From NCBI RefSeq assembly GCF_014297365.1, contig NZ_JACOQD010000002.1, positions 124,001-188,000 on the forward strand: DNA of 64,000 nucleotides. Direction: 5' to 3'. The translations under genes and the position numbers were made by a program. Each line of letters starts with the position of its first letter. Position 1 is the first letter of the stretch. Positions 44,082 to 53,395 of this stretch are shown in pieces. Source of the stretch: Winogradskyella echinorum (GTDB lineage: Bacteria > Bacteroidota > Bacteroidia > Flavobacteriales > Flavobacteriaceae). The notes under the pieces are model-generated. The model made no database searches. It was given only the letters and a program-made list of their open reading frames with translations, and was not told the origin of the DNA.

Positions 44082-44789
44082 TTATTGGTTTTCGAATGGG
44101 GTTGCATTATGGCCTCTTAGAACAATATTGAACCGATATCCAAGTGCGAAGCTTGGTTCGGTAAGGTTTAAATCAAAGGTCGACACCAATAAGTCTCTTC
44201 CTTTTGGTGGGACGGCATTAAAAATTGGATCGTACTTAAATAATGGGTCATTTGGAAAATACATTTGGGTAATTAACCGACTAGAAATTTGATTACCAAA
44301 CAATGATAAATGTATATGTGCAGGACGCCATGCATTAGGGTGATTGCCCCAAGGATAAGCTCCGGGTTTAATGGTGTAGAATTTATAATTTCCTTCTGCA
44401 TCTGTGATGCAACGACCCGTACCTAAAAAATTAGGGTCAATAGGCGCAGCATGCTGGTCTACTTTATGTACATATCTGCCTGCAGAATTTGCTTGCCAAA
44501 TCTCGATAAGGGTATGCGGTATAGGCTGCCCTTTTTCATTGGTTACCTTGCCATGCACTACAATACGTTCTCCAAGAGGTTCGGCAATTTTTATAGCGTT
44601 TTTGGTAAGGTCATGGTCTAAGCTCCCTAAATTAAAATCTTTAAAAAGAGGACCCGTAGTGTCAGACAATGATTTCTTCGGCATGATTAGCGGTTTTGAA
44701 GGTGCTCTTAAAATAGTAGACTTGTAAGCCGTATCCAAATATGGTGGCTGTACTTCTGGGTCAAAACCGGTGTTTAATATACTGCTCAT
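44082..44789 (-). CDS. pcaH: Protocatechuate 3,4-dioxygenase, beta subunit
   Basis: 235 residues. The beta subunit binds the non-haem ferric iron: Tyr in SAGRYVHKVD, and the Tyr with two His in TIKPGAYPWGNHPNAWRPAHIHLSLFG. Together with PcaG it opens the ring of protocatechuate between the two hydroxyls, giving 3-carboxy-cis,cis-muconate. It is the first gene of the six-gene minus-strand operon. Its 255-base upstream region is shared with the divergent AraC-type regulator and probably holds the operator. Confidence 0.95.
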   Translation of the reverse strand: MSSILNTGFDPEVQPPYLDTAYKSTILRAPSKPLIMPKKSLSDTTGPLFKDFNLGSLDHDLTKNAIKIAEPLGERIVVHGKVTNEKGQPIPHTLIEIWQANSAGRYVHKVDQHAAPIDPNFLGTGRCITDAEGNYKFYTIKPGAYPWGNHPNAWRPAHIHLSLFGNQISSRLITQMYFPNDPLFKYDPIFNAVPPKGRDLLVSTFDLNLTEPSFALGYRFNIVLRGHNATPFENQ

Positions 44790-45044
44790 ACTATAAATTT
44801 GTTGGTGTTCGATAATCTTTACGTGTGCATGTTCTTGGTAAAGGATACATAAAAGATTTTACTAAAATCGAAATTAGTTATAGTCAAAGGGTTTTGGTTG
44901 GATAATTTATTTTTATAATTGTACTAAATAAACATTTTATTATATTTATATTTGATTTATTGTAAAATATATACATAAATCATTGATAATAAAGATTATA
45001 ATATTTTTTATATATTTTAATATAATTGTTTAAAATAGACATTT

Positions 45045-45914
45045 ATGAACGATATTCTTAGATATAAAGGCTTATATGGAGAACAACAACTCCCCTTTGT
45101 TACTGATTTTATTCATATAGAACCCTTAGAAGAACGCAGTAGAGTGTATTCATGGGAAATACAAGAGCACTTTCATACAGATTTGGTGCAGTTATTTATT
45201 ATTGAATCAGGCAAGGGTGAATTGTATTCAGAAGGAGAAAAGATGATTTTACAAGCTCCATGTGTCGTCACTGTACCTGCGAATGTTTTGCATGGTTTTC
45301 ATTTTGAACCACAAATTACGGGAGATGTCATTACCTTATCTATTTCTTTTTTTGAAACACTTTTAAAAGACCGTCCGCAGATTAAAAATGAAAGCAAACG
45401 CCTATCTAATTTTACCTTTGAAGCCCATTCTGAAATTGTTGATGAAATTTTATATTTAAAATCTAAAATAGAGGAGGAATTATTAATCGAAGCCTCAGAA
45501 AAACTTTTGGCGATTACCATTTATTTTGAATTGTTATATCTCCAATTATATCGCGAAAAATTTAGGACAACTGCTAATGCATTAATTTCTAATAACCGAA
45601 ATCTTGCTTATTATCAGCAGTTTCAAGATTTAATTCGTCAAAATTCCAAAGACTTACCCTCTATTAAAAAGTTCGCTAAAGCCATTGGTATTACTCAAAC
45701 GCACCTTAACCGAGTTTGCCAAACCGTGGCCGAAAAATCGGCATTAAAAGTAGTACAAGACTATACGCTGAATGAGGCTAAAAAATACCTTTTGAACACT
45801 TCATATTCCATATCTGAAGTCGCCTATTTTCTTAATTTTAATGACCCTGCTTATTTTAATAGATTATTCAAGAAGCGGGTCGGTGTGACACCTGGGGAGT
45901 TTCGTAAGGGGTAG
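45045..45914 (+). CDS. AraC-family regulator of the pca/pob operon (PobR-like)
   Basis: 289 residues. An N-terminal cupin-like sensor (about 20-120: EERSRVYSWEIQEHFHTDLVQLFIIESGKGELY, then APCVVTVPANVLHGFHFEP) resembles the AraC-type PobR/HpaA regulators. A C-terminal double helix-turn-helix follows (LPSIKKFAKAIGITQTHLNRVCQTVAEKSALKVVQDYTLNEAKKYLLNTSYSISEVAYFLNFNDPAYFNRLFKKRVGVTPGEF). It is divergent from pcaH. Sensing 4-hydroxybenzoate or a pathway intermediate and activating the operon is the expected role. Confidence 0.8.
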   Translation: MNDILRYKGLYGEQQLPFVTDFIHIEPLEERSRVYSWEIQEHFHTDLVQLFIIESGKGELYSEGEKMILQAPCVVTVPANVLHGFHFEPQITGDVITLSISFFETLLKDRPQIKNESKRLSNFTFEAHSEIVDEILYLKSKIEEELLIEASEKLLAITIYFELLYLQLYREKFRTTANALISNNRNLAYYQQFQDLIRQNSKDLPSIKKFAKAIGITQTHLNRVCQTVAEKSALKVVQDYTLNEAKKYLLNTSYSISEVAYFLNFNDPAYFNRLFKKRVGVTPGEFRKG

Positions 45915-45975
45915 TTATCTTATTTTAAGATTTGTTGAATGTGTTGTGACATTTAACTAATATAAATGAGTTGAT

Positions 45976-46959
45976 TTATGAGCCTCTGTAACCCGTATCG
46001 ATTGTAATATTTCCATTAGCTACTCTACTTACACAGGCACACATTTTATGGTTCTCCCCTTTTTCTTCTTCACTAAAAAAGCAATCACGATGGTCAATAT
46101 CTCCAGAATATTCGACAATAGTAACTTGGCATAATCCGCATTCTCCTTTTTTACAATCATACATAACATCGATTTTAGCATCTTGCAAAGCCTGTAATAC
46201 TGTTTGGTTCTTTTTTACCGTTAGTGTTTTGTTAAACCTTGGAATACTAACCAAAAATTCTTGAGGAGCAAATAGACCAGATGCTCCAAAAGTTTCAAAA
46301 CGTAAATTAGAATTATCAAAGGGGCCTTCTTCCCATGTTTTTCTAACAGCGTTCATAAACGGTAATGGTCCGCATAAGTAAATTTGTGTTTTAGCATTCG
46401 TACAATCTAATAATTTTGATGTATCATAATACCCATTTTTATCACTATAATGCAACACTAAATCTGGTCCTAGAATAGATTTCAATTCCTCGATAAAAGG
46501 CATTTCCTCTTCATTGTTACCTGCATAGAGCATTTTTACCTTAACCTCATTTTTTCTTTTTAAGGTCTTTACCATACCCATTATTGGAGTAATACCAATA
46601 CCAGCAGCAATCAAAAGATAGTCTTTAGTATTATGGCTCAGTTCAAAATTATTTGTGGGTTGTGAGATCCTTATTTTGTTCCCAATTTTTAAAGACCACA
46701 TGTATTTTGAACCACCCTTACTTGAAGGCAACAATTTTACCGCAATGATATAGGGTTTATTGGACGCATATTCACCAACCAAGGAGTAACTCCTAATTTC
46801 AGTTTTACCATCAATTAAAACAGACACATCTATGTGTGCCCCAACCGTGAAGGATTCTGTAGTGCCAATAGTAGGTGAAATTTGCAGCTGCATTACAGAC
46901 TTTGCTACTCGTTCTATTGCTACTATGGTAGCATCATCCCATGAGTTTCTATATCGCAT
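45976..46959 (-). CDS. vanB: Vanillate O-demethylase reductase-type oxidoreductase
   Basis: 327 residues, phthalate-dioxygenase-reductase layout. A flavin domain (about 1-105, with IRSYSLVGEYASN) is followed by an NAD domain (about 106-230, with LLIAAGIGITPIMGM and IYLCGPLPFM). A C-terminal plant-type [2Fe-2S] ferredoxin has Cys in YDCKKGECGLCQV and the last Cys in MCACVSR. It passes electrons from NAD(P)H to the Rieske oxygenase next door, whose gene it overlaps by 11 bases. Demethylation of vanillate or a related methoxy-aromatic is likely. Confidence 0.85.
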   Translation of the reverse strand: MRYRNSWDDATIVAIERVAKSVMQLQISPTIGTTESFTVGAHIDVSVLIDGKTEIRSYSLVGEYASNKPYIIAVKLLPSSKGGSKYMWSLKIGNKIRISQPTNNFELSHNTKDYLLIAAGIGITPIMGMVKTLKRKNEVKVKMLYAGNNEEEMPFIEELKSILGPDLVLHYSDKNGYYDTSKLLDCTNAKTQIYLCGPLPFMNAVRKTWEEGPFDNSNLRFETFGASGLFAPQEFLVSIPRFNKTLTVKKNQTVLQALQDAKIDVMYDCKKGECGLCQVTIVEYSGDIDHRDCFFSEEEKGENHKMCACVSRVANGNITIDTGYRGS

Positions 46960-48019
46960 CAGTTCTTGTTTCTAGTTCTTTACGAACCATATTATCCGTA
47001 ATTCTTCTCGCCCACATGGCTCCGGCATCAATATTTAAATTATAGAATTCCCTATTTGGGTTTTCGTTGATTGCCTTTTGCTGGGCCTCTAAAATATCTT
47101 CATCTTGTGCAAAAATACGAGCTACACCGTTTTTAAGTTCAGTCGTATTGCTTTGGTCTTTTATATTATAATTTCTGCTAAAGGCCCAAAAATATAGACA
47201 GGTTTGATTAGTAGAAGGAGTAATAGTATTCAATACATAACCATTAACCCCTTTTGAACGGTCACCCTCTGGAGCTCCAGTGCCTGAAATAGCAACTCCA
47301 ACATCAATATTTACGGTACATGGCGCTTCAAATTTGATAATTTGCCAACGATCAACTTCGCCATCATGATTTATAATCTTATTCAATTGTCCTTTCCAAA
47401 AAGGTGGAGGTTTTATCCCTTTCATCCAACGTGTTACGGTAGCTGTTTTGTCCTCATGATGCACATCAAAAGGGGCTTCTGCTACATTACGATCACCTAT
47501 ACTTTCTGAATGCACGAAGGTTTCATGTGTAAGATCCATCAGGTTATCTACTACCAATCTATAATTGCAATGTACCTTTATCATTTGTCCGTCACCAGCC
47601 CAATCTGGATCATCATTCCAATGCATATCTGGTATTAATGCCTCATCAGCGAGTGCAGGGTTTCCCATCCACACCCAAAAAAATCGATATTTTAATGTAA
47701 TAGGATAGGATCTTACACAGGCTGATGGATTGATAGTTTCTTGAGATGGCATGTAAGAACAACGACCATCACTATTATATTCCAGTCCATGGTAGCCACA
47801 AATTACGGTATCGCCACGCAGGCTACCCTTTGACAAAGGTAAAAGTCGATGCCAGCAGGCATCTTCTAGTGCTACAGGACTGCCGTCTTTCTTTTTATAT
47901 AATACTAAAGGTTTGTTGCATATAGTTCTTGGCAACAATTCATTTTTTAATTCTACATCCCATGCTACAGCGTACCAAGCGTTTAAAGGAAAAGACTCGT
48001 TCATTGTAAAACTTTGCAT
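46949..48019 (-). CDS. vanA: Rieske aromatic O-demethylase oxygenase (VanA-like)
   Basis: 356 residues. A Rieske [2Fe-2S] site is at about 46-75 (CWH...CGYHGLEY: Cys-x-His with spacing to Cys-x2-His). The mononuclear iron site follows at NLMDLTHETFVHSE, with D-x2-H-x4-H. The length and both sites match vanillate O-demethylase oxygenase, which turns vanillate into protocatechuate plus formaldehyde. Protocatechuate then enters the pca operon beside it. Its promoter region (48020-48235) is shared with the divergent cyclase-family gene. Confidence 0.85.
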   Translation of the reverse strand: MQSFTMNESFPLNAWYAVAWDVELKNELLPRTICNKPLVLYKKKDGSPVALEDACWHRLLPLSKGSLRGDTVICGYHGLEYNSDGRCSYMPSQETINPSACVRSYPITLKYRFFWVWMGNPALADEALIPDMHWNDDPDWAGDGQMIKVHCNYRLVVDNLMDLTHETFVHSESIGDRNVAEAPFDVHHEDKTATVTRWMKGIKPPPFWKGQLNKIINHDGEVDRWQIIKFEAPCTVNIDVGVAISGTGAPEGDRSKGVNGYVLNTITPSTNQTCLYFWAFSRNYNIKDQSNTTELKNGVARIFAQDEDILEAQQKAINENPNREFYNLNIDAGAMWARRITDNMVRKELETRTDAI

Positions 48020-48235
48020 AAATGAAATATTAATTTATTAAATTGAATATAAATTCGTAAATTTAATTTATAATTCACTAAAAATGATTGATATTGAATA
48101 TTACTATCCGATAAATGATTATATTCTTCGTTTTTTTTAAGTGAAATTTACGTTCTATTTTAATTAAAAAATGTATTAATAACATATATACAGTATATGT
48201 TTGTTTATGTTTTGAAACCTTAAGTATAAGATATT

Positions 48236-48997
48236 ATGATACTAATAGATTTATCAGTTACCATATCTGAAAAGATAAAAGAACCTTTTCCAACGACCAT
48301 TAATTATGAAGATCATAAAGAGGGAGCTAAAAAGATGGGAGGCATGCTGTTTGGTGGTGTTGAAAGTTCTGTGTTTCCTGATGGTAACGGTCCAGCTGGT
48401 GAATTCCTAACAGTCAATTCTCATACAGGTACTCATGTAGATGCACCATATCATTATTTTCCAACTTGTGGAGGTAAGCCTTCTAGGACTATAGACGAAA
48501 TGCCCTTAGATTGGTTTTTTAGAGATGGCGTGGTTTTAGATTTTACTGATAAGCCTGATGGCTATATGATTGAGCCAAAAGATTTAATCAAAAAATTAGA
48601 GGATATTAATTATACTCTAAAACCTTATGATATAGTTCTTATTAGATGTGATGCCGATAAAAGATTACATGATCCAGATTATGTAAAAATACATGTAGGT
48701 GCATCTGCAAAAGCTACTCATTGGCTCATAGATCAAGGTATTAAGGTTATGGGTACAGATGGTTGGGGATGGGATATTCCGTTACACTTACAAGCTGCAG
48801 ATTTTAAAGCAAACCCAAGAGAGGGTGTTATTTGGCAAGCACACTATGTTGGTATTGAGAAAGAGTACTGCCAAATAGAAAAATTAGCTAACCTAGATAA
48901 ACTCCCCCCTTTTGGCTTTAAAGTAGCATGTTTTCCTGCTAAAATTGAAAAAGCCAGTGCCGGATGGACCAGAGCAGTAGCGATTTTAGATAACTAG
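48236..48997 (+). CDS. Cyclase-family metal hydrolase (kynurenine formamidase-like)
   Basis: 253 residues. The metal site HTGTHVDAPYHY near residue 62 has the HxGTHxDxPxH signature of the cyclase superfamily (kynurenine formamidase, isatin hydrolase and similar). A late WGWDIPLHLQ segment and the WQAHYVGIEKEYCQIEKLANLDKLPPFGFKV end also fit. It hydrolyses amides or lactones of aromatic-derived compounds; the natural substrate is unknown. It is followed 24 bases later by an AraC regulator, and its promoter lies opposite vanA. Confidence 0.8.
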   Translation: MILIDLSVTISEKIKEPFPTTINYEDHKEGAKKMGGMLFGGVESSVFPDGNGPAGEFLTVNSHTGTHVDAPYHYFPTCGGKPSRTIDEMPLDWFFRDGVVLDFTDKPDGYMIEPKDLIKKLEDINYTLKPYDIVLIRCDADKRLHDPDYVKIHVGASAKATHWLIDQGIKVMGTDGWGWDIPLHLQAADFKANPREGVIWQAHYVGIEKEYCQIEKLANLDKLPPFGFKVACFPAKIEKASAGWTRAVAILDN

Positions 48998-49021
48998 TAT
49001 TTCGTACAAAAGATTTTTACA

Positions 49022-49930
49022 ATGGGTAAAGAAAAAACGATACCAACGCTAAGTTCTTATGAAATTTCGAACTTTCATTTGCATCAAGTTGAATGGTTAC
49101 CTATAATAACGAACACAAAACACCCAGATTTTCATATTAACAGAATTGATGACATCGTAGATAAGGTTAATTTTCAAGTGCTTCCGCATCGAAAGACGTT
49201 TTATGATTTTTTCTTTCTCAAAAAGGGATCAGCTATAAGAACAAAAGGACTTAATAGTTATACCATTACTGCTCCAGCTATTTTTTTTCTACCAGCATAT
49301 CAAATTACGGAACACAAAATGATGAGTGAAGATGCTGAGGGCTATTATTGTCATTTTAATGAAAAGATGATACAAGATATATTTCCTAAAGTAGTTTTGA
49401 ATGAGCAATTTGTTTTTTTTCAATACCAATCAAATCCCGTTATACCAATAAATTCAAAAACCCTTTTAATTGTTGAGGGTCTTATGAGGCGTTTGTTTAT
49501 GCTGTACCAAGAGACAGAATACAATAGAAACCTCGTTGCGCTATATCTCATAGCTATATTTGAGGAAATAAAGTCTGTTTCTACGATTTCAGTTTTAAAA
49601 AGTAGAAAGTCTAATTACGAAATTACTAAACGATACAAGCATGCACTAACCAAGCATATTTATGAATACAAGAGTATTGCGGATTATGCCAATATGTTGA
49701 ACGTCACTCCTAACTATTTAAATAAATGCGTGCGCACTGCGTTAGGTAAAACGGCTCAAGATCTTTTAAAAGAAATGCTGATATTAGAGGCGAAAACTTT
49801 AATAAAGCATTCACAACTTAATATTGCTGAAATAGCGGTAAAATTAAGTAACCAAACTCCAAGTAATTTTGCCCGTTTTTTTAAAAAGCAAACAGGGATG
49901 TCGCCAAAAGAATATGCATCAAAAAATTAA
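49022..49930 (+). CDS. AraC-family transcriptional regulator
   Basis: 302 residues. The N-terminal half is a cupin-like sensor (YDFFFLKKGSAIRTKGLNSYTITAPAIFFLPAYQITEHKMMS). A C-terminal double helix-turn-helix is at about 210-298 (SIADYANMLNVTPNYLNKCVRTALGKTAQDLL, then LNIAEIAVKLSNQTPSNFARFFKKQTGMSPKEY). It differs from the PobR-like regulator and lies directly before the receptor-sulfatase genes, so it probably controls that half of the island. It is 24 bases from the cyclase gene. Confidence 0.8.
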   Translation: MGKEKTIPTLSSYEISNFHLHQVEWLPIITNTKHPDFHINRIDDIVDKVNFQVLPHRKTFYDFFFLKKGSAIRTKGLNSYTITAPAIFFLPAYQITEHKMMSEDAEGYYCHFNEKMIQDIFPKVVLNEQFVFFQYQSNPVIPINSKTLLIVEGLMRRLFMLYQETEYNRNLVALYLIAIFEEIKSVSTISVLKSRKSNYEITKRYKHALTKHIYEYKSIADYANMLNVTPNYLNKCVRTALGKTAQDLLKEMLILEAKTLIKHSQLNIAEIAVKLSNQTPSNFARFFKKQTGMSPKEYASKN

Positions 49931-50422
49931 TTTAATACTGCGCTTTACTTTTTTTTTAATATCTATCTCAAATAATTTCATACAGTATTATATAGTCTTT
50001 TAAATTCTATCGAGTTGAATTCTATATAAAAATAGAATTGTTTTATTAACAGTTTTTATACATACTGATAAAAAATTTTAAAAAGGTTAATTATTATCTT
50101 TTTTTAATCGCTTAAATTCTACCTAGTTTGTAAAACTAATTTAGTTTCTTAATATGCTTTCCTTTTTTAGTTTTTATGCTGACTTTTTGTTCTAATCAAA
50201 AAAAATAACATAAAACATGATTTTTATCATGAATGAATATATTTAAATTAAAAATGATAAATAATGATTGATTTTGAATAGTTTTTGCCATTTTTTGATT
50301 CTTTATGTGTTTTGATATATCCTAATTTTGACAGGTGATATATTGTGATAAATTAAATAATACATTTAAATTATTGTTTAATTCTTAAAAAATAGCTCAT
50401 TCTAACTAATAACAACAACATT
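49931..50422. other. Long AT-rich upstream region of the TonB-dependent receptor gene
   Basis: 492 bases without a gene. A -7-like TAATTTTG is at 50323-50330, but the preceding TTG spacing does not fit well. No strong repeat or hairpin is apparent. It probably holds the operator for the AraC regulator at 49022. Confidence 0.5.
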
Positions 50423-53281
50423 ATGAAAACAATCTGTAAACTAGCTTTAACACTATTTTGTTCTTTTTTAAGCCTCAATGCAAGTTCGCAAAACAGTGAA
50501 ATAACTGGTAAAATTTATGATATAAACAAAATACCATTACCTGGTGTTTCTGTTTATATTGAAGGAACGTCCAAAGGTGCAGCCTCGGATTATGAAGGGC
50601 TTTTTGTCATTAAGGATATAGATGACGGTGACTATACTCTAGTCGTTTCTTATCTTGGTTTTTCGACACAAAATATTAAAGTCTCGGTACCATTAAGTGC
50701 ACCTTTAAACATTACACTATTAGAGGACGCGTCACAATTGGACCAAGTAGTAATCACAGGTGTTTTTGATGCACGGTCAAAAATGGAGTCCTCTATTGCT
50801 ATTTCTACAATTGGGACGAAAGAGCTAGCAAGAGTTGCACCAACAAGTTCAGCTGATTTACTTAAAAATATACCCGGTGTATTTGTAAATCAAGCTCGAG
50901 GTGAGATTTGGAACTCAGTTTATTCTAGAGGTTTATCTGCAAATTCTATTGACAACATTAATGGATACAGATATGTGTCACTTCAAGAAGATGGCTTGCC
51001 TGTTACAAATGTTGAGTTATTTCCAGATTTATTTTTAAGAGCAGATGCCATGACAAAACGTGTTGAGGCTGTAAGAGGTGGAACAGCTTCCATTTTAGGC
51101 GCAAACGCACCAGGTGGAATTTTTAATTATGTATCAAAAACAGGTGGTGATACTTTTTCTGGTGAAGTAAGAGCAAAATACGGACTTGAAGGCAATGGAC
51201 AAAACCCTTATCAAAGAGTTGATCTTAATTTTGGTGGACCACTTGCTAAAGGTTGGACCTACAATGTCGGTGGGTTTTTAAGGCAATCAGATGGAGCAAG
51301 AGATCGTGGATACGCTATTAATAAAGGAGGGCAAATCAGAGCAAATTTCTTAAAAAAATATAATACTGGTTCGTTACAAATAAACCTGAAGTATTTGAAT
51401 GATAAAAATGATAGAATGGCTTTTATACCTTCTAGAAATTGGGATGATCCAGATATTGCAGACGGATTTTCTAAATATGATTCTTATGCACTTTATGAAT
51501 TTGATATTGATATACCATTTAACGAAGAGGGTACTAGAAATTTCGACCCGACAAATTTATTACATAACATTGATAAAGCTATAGGGTTTAATTGGAAACA
51601 AGATCTTGGAAACGGTTTTTCTTTAAAAAATGATTTTAAATATTCTAGAAAAGATGACGAAAGAAATGGTACTGCTGTTGTAACACCAATAAGTGTATTA
51701 AGTACGGCGTTTTATGGTATTCCAGGTGGACTAATTGGAGGTCCAAATCCTGCAAGAACTGGTACATATATTTTTACCGACCCAACAACAGGTACAGATT
51801 TTGGAAGTGTTGATTTTGGATGGGGTCCAGGGCCACAAATAAGTCTAACTCCTGGCTTTAATCAAAATTTTCCAGGTGCAAATGTGCAGGATCATTCATT
51901 ATTGTTTATGCCGATGTTCTACCAAGATATAGATAGAAACGAAATAGCAAATCAATTAGTGTTTAGCAAAAAAACGGAGAAAAGTAGTTTTAACTTAGGA
52001 AGTTTTTACAGCCGATCTAAATTAGATGTTACTAACTGGAGTAAAGGTATGGGACTAAGTGGAGGCTTAATTCAAGATCGCCCTGTACCAGCACAAATTA
52101 GATTAGAAGCTAATAACGGAAATACGTATCAGGTTACAAGCCCTGAAGGGTTTATGAATGTTGGTTGGTCAGGTTCTGACAATGGGGAAACCACACAAGG
52201 TATTTTCGCATTATTCTTCGGTCATAATTGGAAAATTACAGAAAAACTTACGTTAGACTATGGAATGCGATATGAGAGCGTAACATCAGAAGGATTTAAT
52301 ACTATAGGTGTTCCAAATCCTCAACAAGGTGATGCCTCTTATGGAGGTCGCGATGGAGATCCTTTAACTCTTTGGGATAACGGAGGAGGAACGGAAGGTG
52401 CGCCAGTTAACTATGATTATGATTTAAATAGCTTTTCATATACTGCTGGTTTAAATTATAAATTTAGTGATAAACAAGCCATTTATGCAAGATTTGCTAG
52501 AGGTAACAAAGCACCTTCAACATTCTTTTACTTAGATTTAAATGATGACAATTTGGTTGCTAATACCCCTGCTCTTTTAGAGGAAATTACTCAGTTTGAA
52601 ATAGGATTTAAGTTAAATACTGATAAATTAAAAATGGTGGCAACACCTTTTTATAGCAATTTAAATAATGTTCCAAATATTCAAACATTTTCTAATCCGG
52701 ATGGGACAAGATATTCGCCAGACTTTCAATTTAACGAATTTACCACTTTTGGATTTGAGCTAGAAACCACTTACAGAATAACAGACAAATGGTTAGTTAG
52801 ATTAAATGGGGTTGTTCAAGATGTAACTGCCGATAAATATACAACTTGGGCAGAAGGAGATGATGGGCCAGATGATGATGTTATTCTTAATTATTCAGGT
52901 AACGAGGGGGATAATGCTGCTAATCTAATATTTAATATTAACCCTATTTATAATGGTGAAAAGTTCTATGGCTCACTTAACTATAGCTATATGGGAGCAA
53001 GACAAGCCAATGTGCCAAATGCTTTTCTATTACCTGCATTTGGTAATATAGATTTAGCTTTTGGTTATGATTTTTCTAAAAAATTCGGCTTACAATTAAA
53101 TATTAATAATGTACTTGACAAATATGGAATATTAGGATGGCAAGGACCAGGAGGTTTTCCACAAGCCTTAAATAGAGATAATGTCCTTCCAGAAGATGTT
53201 ACTAATAATCCAAACGCCATATTTTCAACACAAGGTAGTATGCCAAGAGCTTATTTCTTGACTGCGACCTATAGATTCTAA
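50423..53281 (+). CDS. TonB-dependent receptor with carboxypeptidase-regulatory-like domain
   Basis: 952 residues. A signal peptide (about 1-22, ending NASSQ) is followed by a CarboxypepD_reg-like domain (about 24-112, ITGKIYDINKIPLPGVSVYIEGTSKGAASDYEGLFVI). A plug domain with LLKNIPGVFVNQARG and VEAVRGGTASILGANAPGG follows, then a 22-strand barrel ending LTATYRF. No SusD partner follows, so it is not a glycan SusCD pair; iron-complex or small aromatic uptake fits better. The context with sulfatase, transporter and aromatic genes suggests import of a sulfated aromatic through the outer membrane (inference). Confidence 0.9.
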   Translation: MKTICKLALTLFCSFLSLNASSQNSEITGKIYDINKIPLPGVSVYIEGTSKGAASDYEGLFVIKDIDDGDYTLVVSYLGFSTQNIKVSVPLSAPLNITLLEDASQLDQVVITGVFDARSKMESSIAISTIGTKELARVAPTSSADLLKNIPGVFVNQARGEIWNSVYSRGLSANSIDNINGYRYVSLQEDGLPVTNVELFPDLFLRADAMTKRVEAVRGGTASILGANAPGGIFNYVSKTGGDTFSGEVRAKYGLEGNGQNPYQRVDLNFGGPLAKGWTYNVGGFLRQSDGARDRGYAINKGGQIRANFLKKYNTGSLQINLKYLNDKNDRMAFIPSRNWDDPDIADGFSKYDSYALYEFDIDIPFNEEGTRNFDPTNLLHNIDKAIGFNWKQDLGNGFSLKNDFKYSRKDDERNGTAVVTPISVLSTAFYGIPGGLIGGPNPARTGTYIFTDPTTGTDFGSVDFGWGPGPQISLTPGFNQNFPGANVQDHSLLFMPMFYQDIDRNEIANQLVFSKKTEKSSFNLGSFYSRSKLDVTNWSKGMGLSGGLIQDRPVPAQIRLEANNGNTYQVTSPEGFMNVGWSGSDNGETTQGIFALFFGHNWKITEKLTLDYGMRYESVTSEGFNTIGVPNPQQGDASYGGRDGDPLTLWDNGGGTEGAPVNYDYDLNSFSYTAGLNYKFSDKQAIYARFARGNKAPSTFFYLDLNDDNLVANTPALLEEITQFEIGFKLNTDKLKMVATPFYSNLNNVPNIQTFSNPDGTRYSPDFQFNEFTTFGFELETTYRITDKWLVRLNGVVQDVTADKYTTWAEGDDGPDDDVILNYSGNEGDNAANLIFNINPIYNGEKFYGSLNYSYMGARQANVPNAFLLPAFGNIDLAFGYDFSKKFGLQLNINNVLDKYGILGWQGPGGFPQALNRDNVLPEDVTNNPNAIFSTQGSMPRAYFLTATYRF

Positions 53282-53395
53282 TTCTTTTTAATTGATTGTA
53301 TTTAACTAAGGGTACAAAGTTTATATAATTTAGTATCCTTAGTTTTATGAAATAAAAGGAATTATAACTTGCATATAAAATTTTAAAAGAAAACT

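Noticed and set aside
51399..51584. 61-residue ORF in another frame of the TonB receptor gene
   Set aside because: Completely inside a well-supported coding sequence, with an implausible composition.
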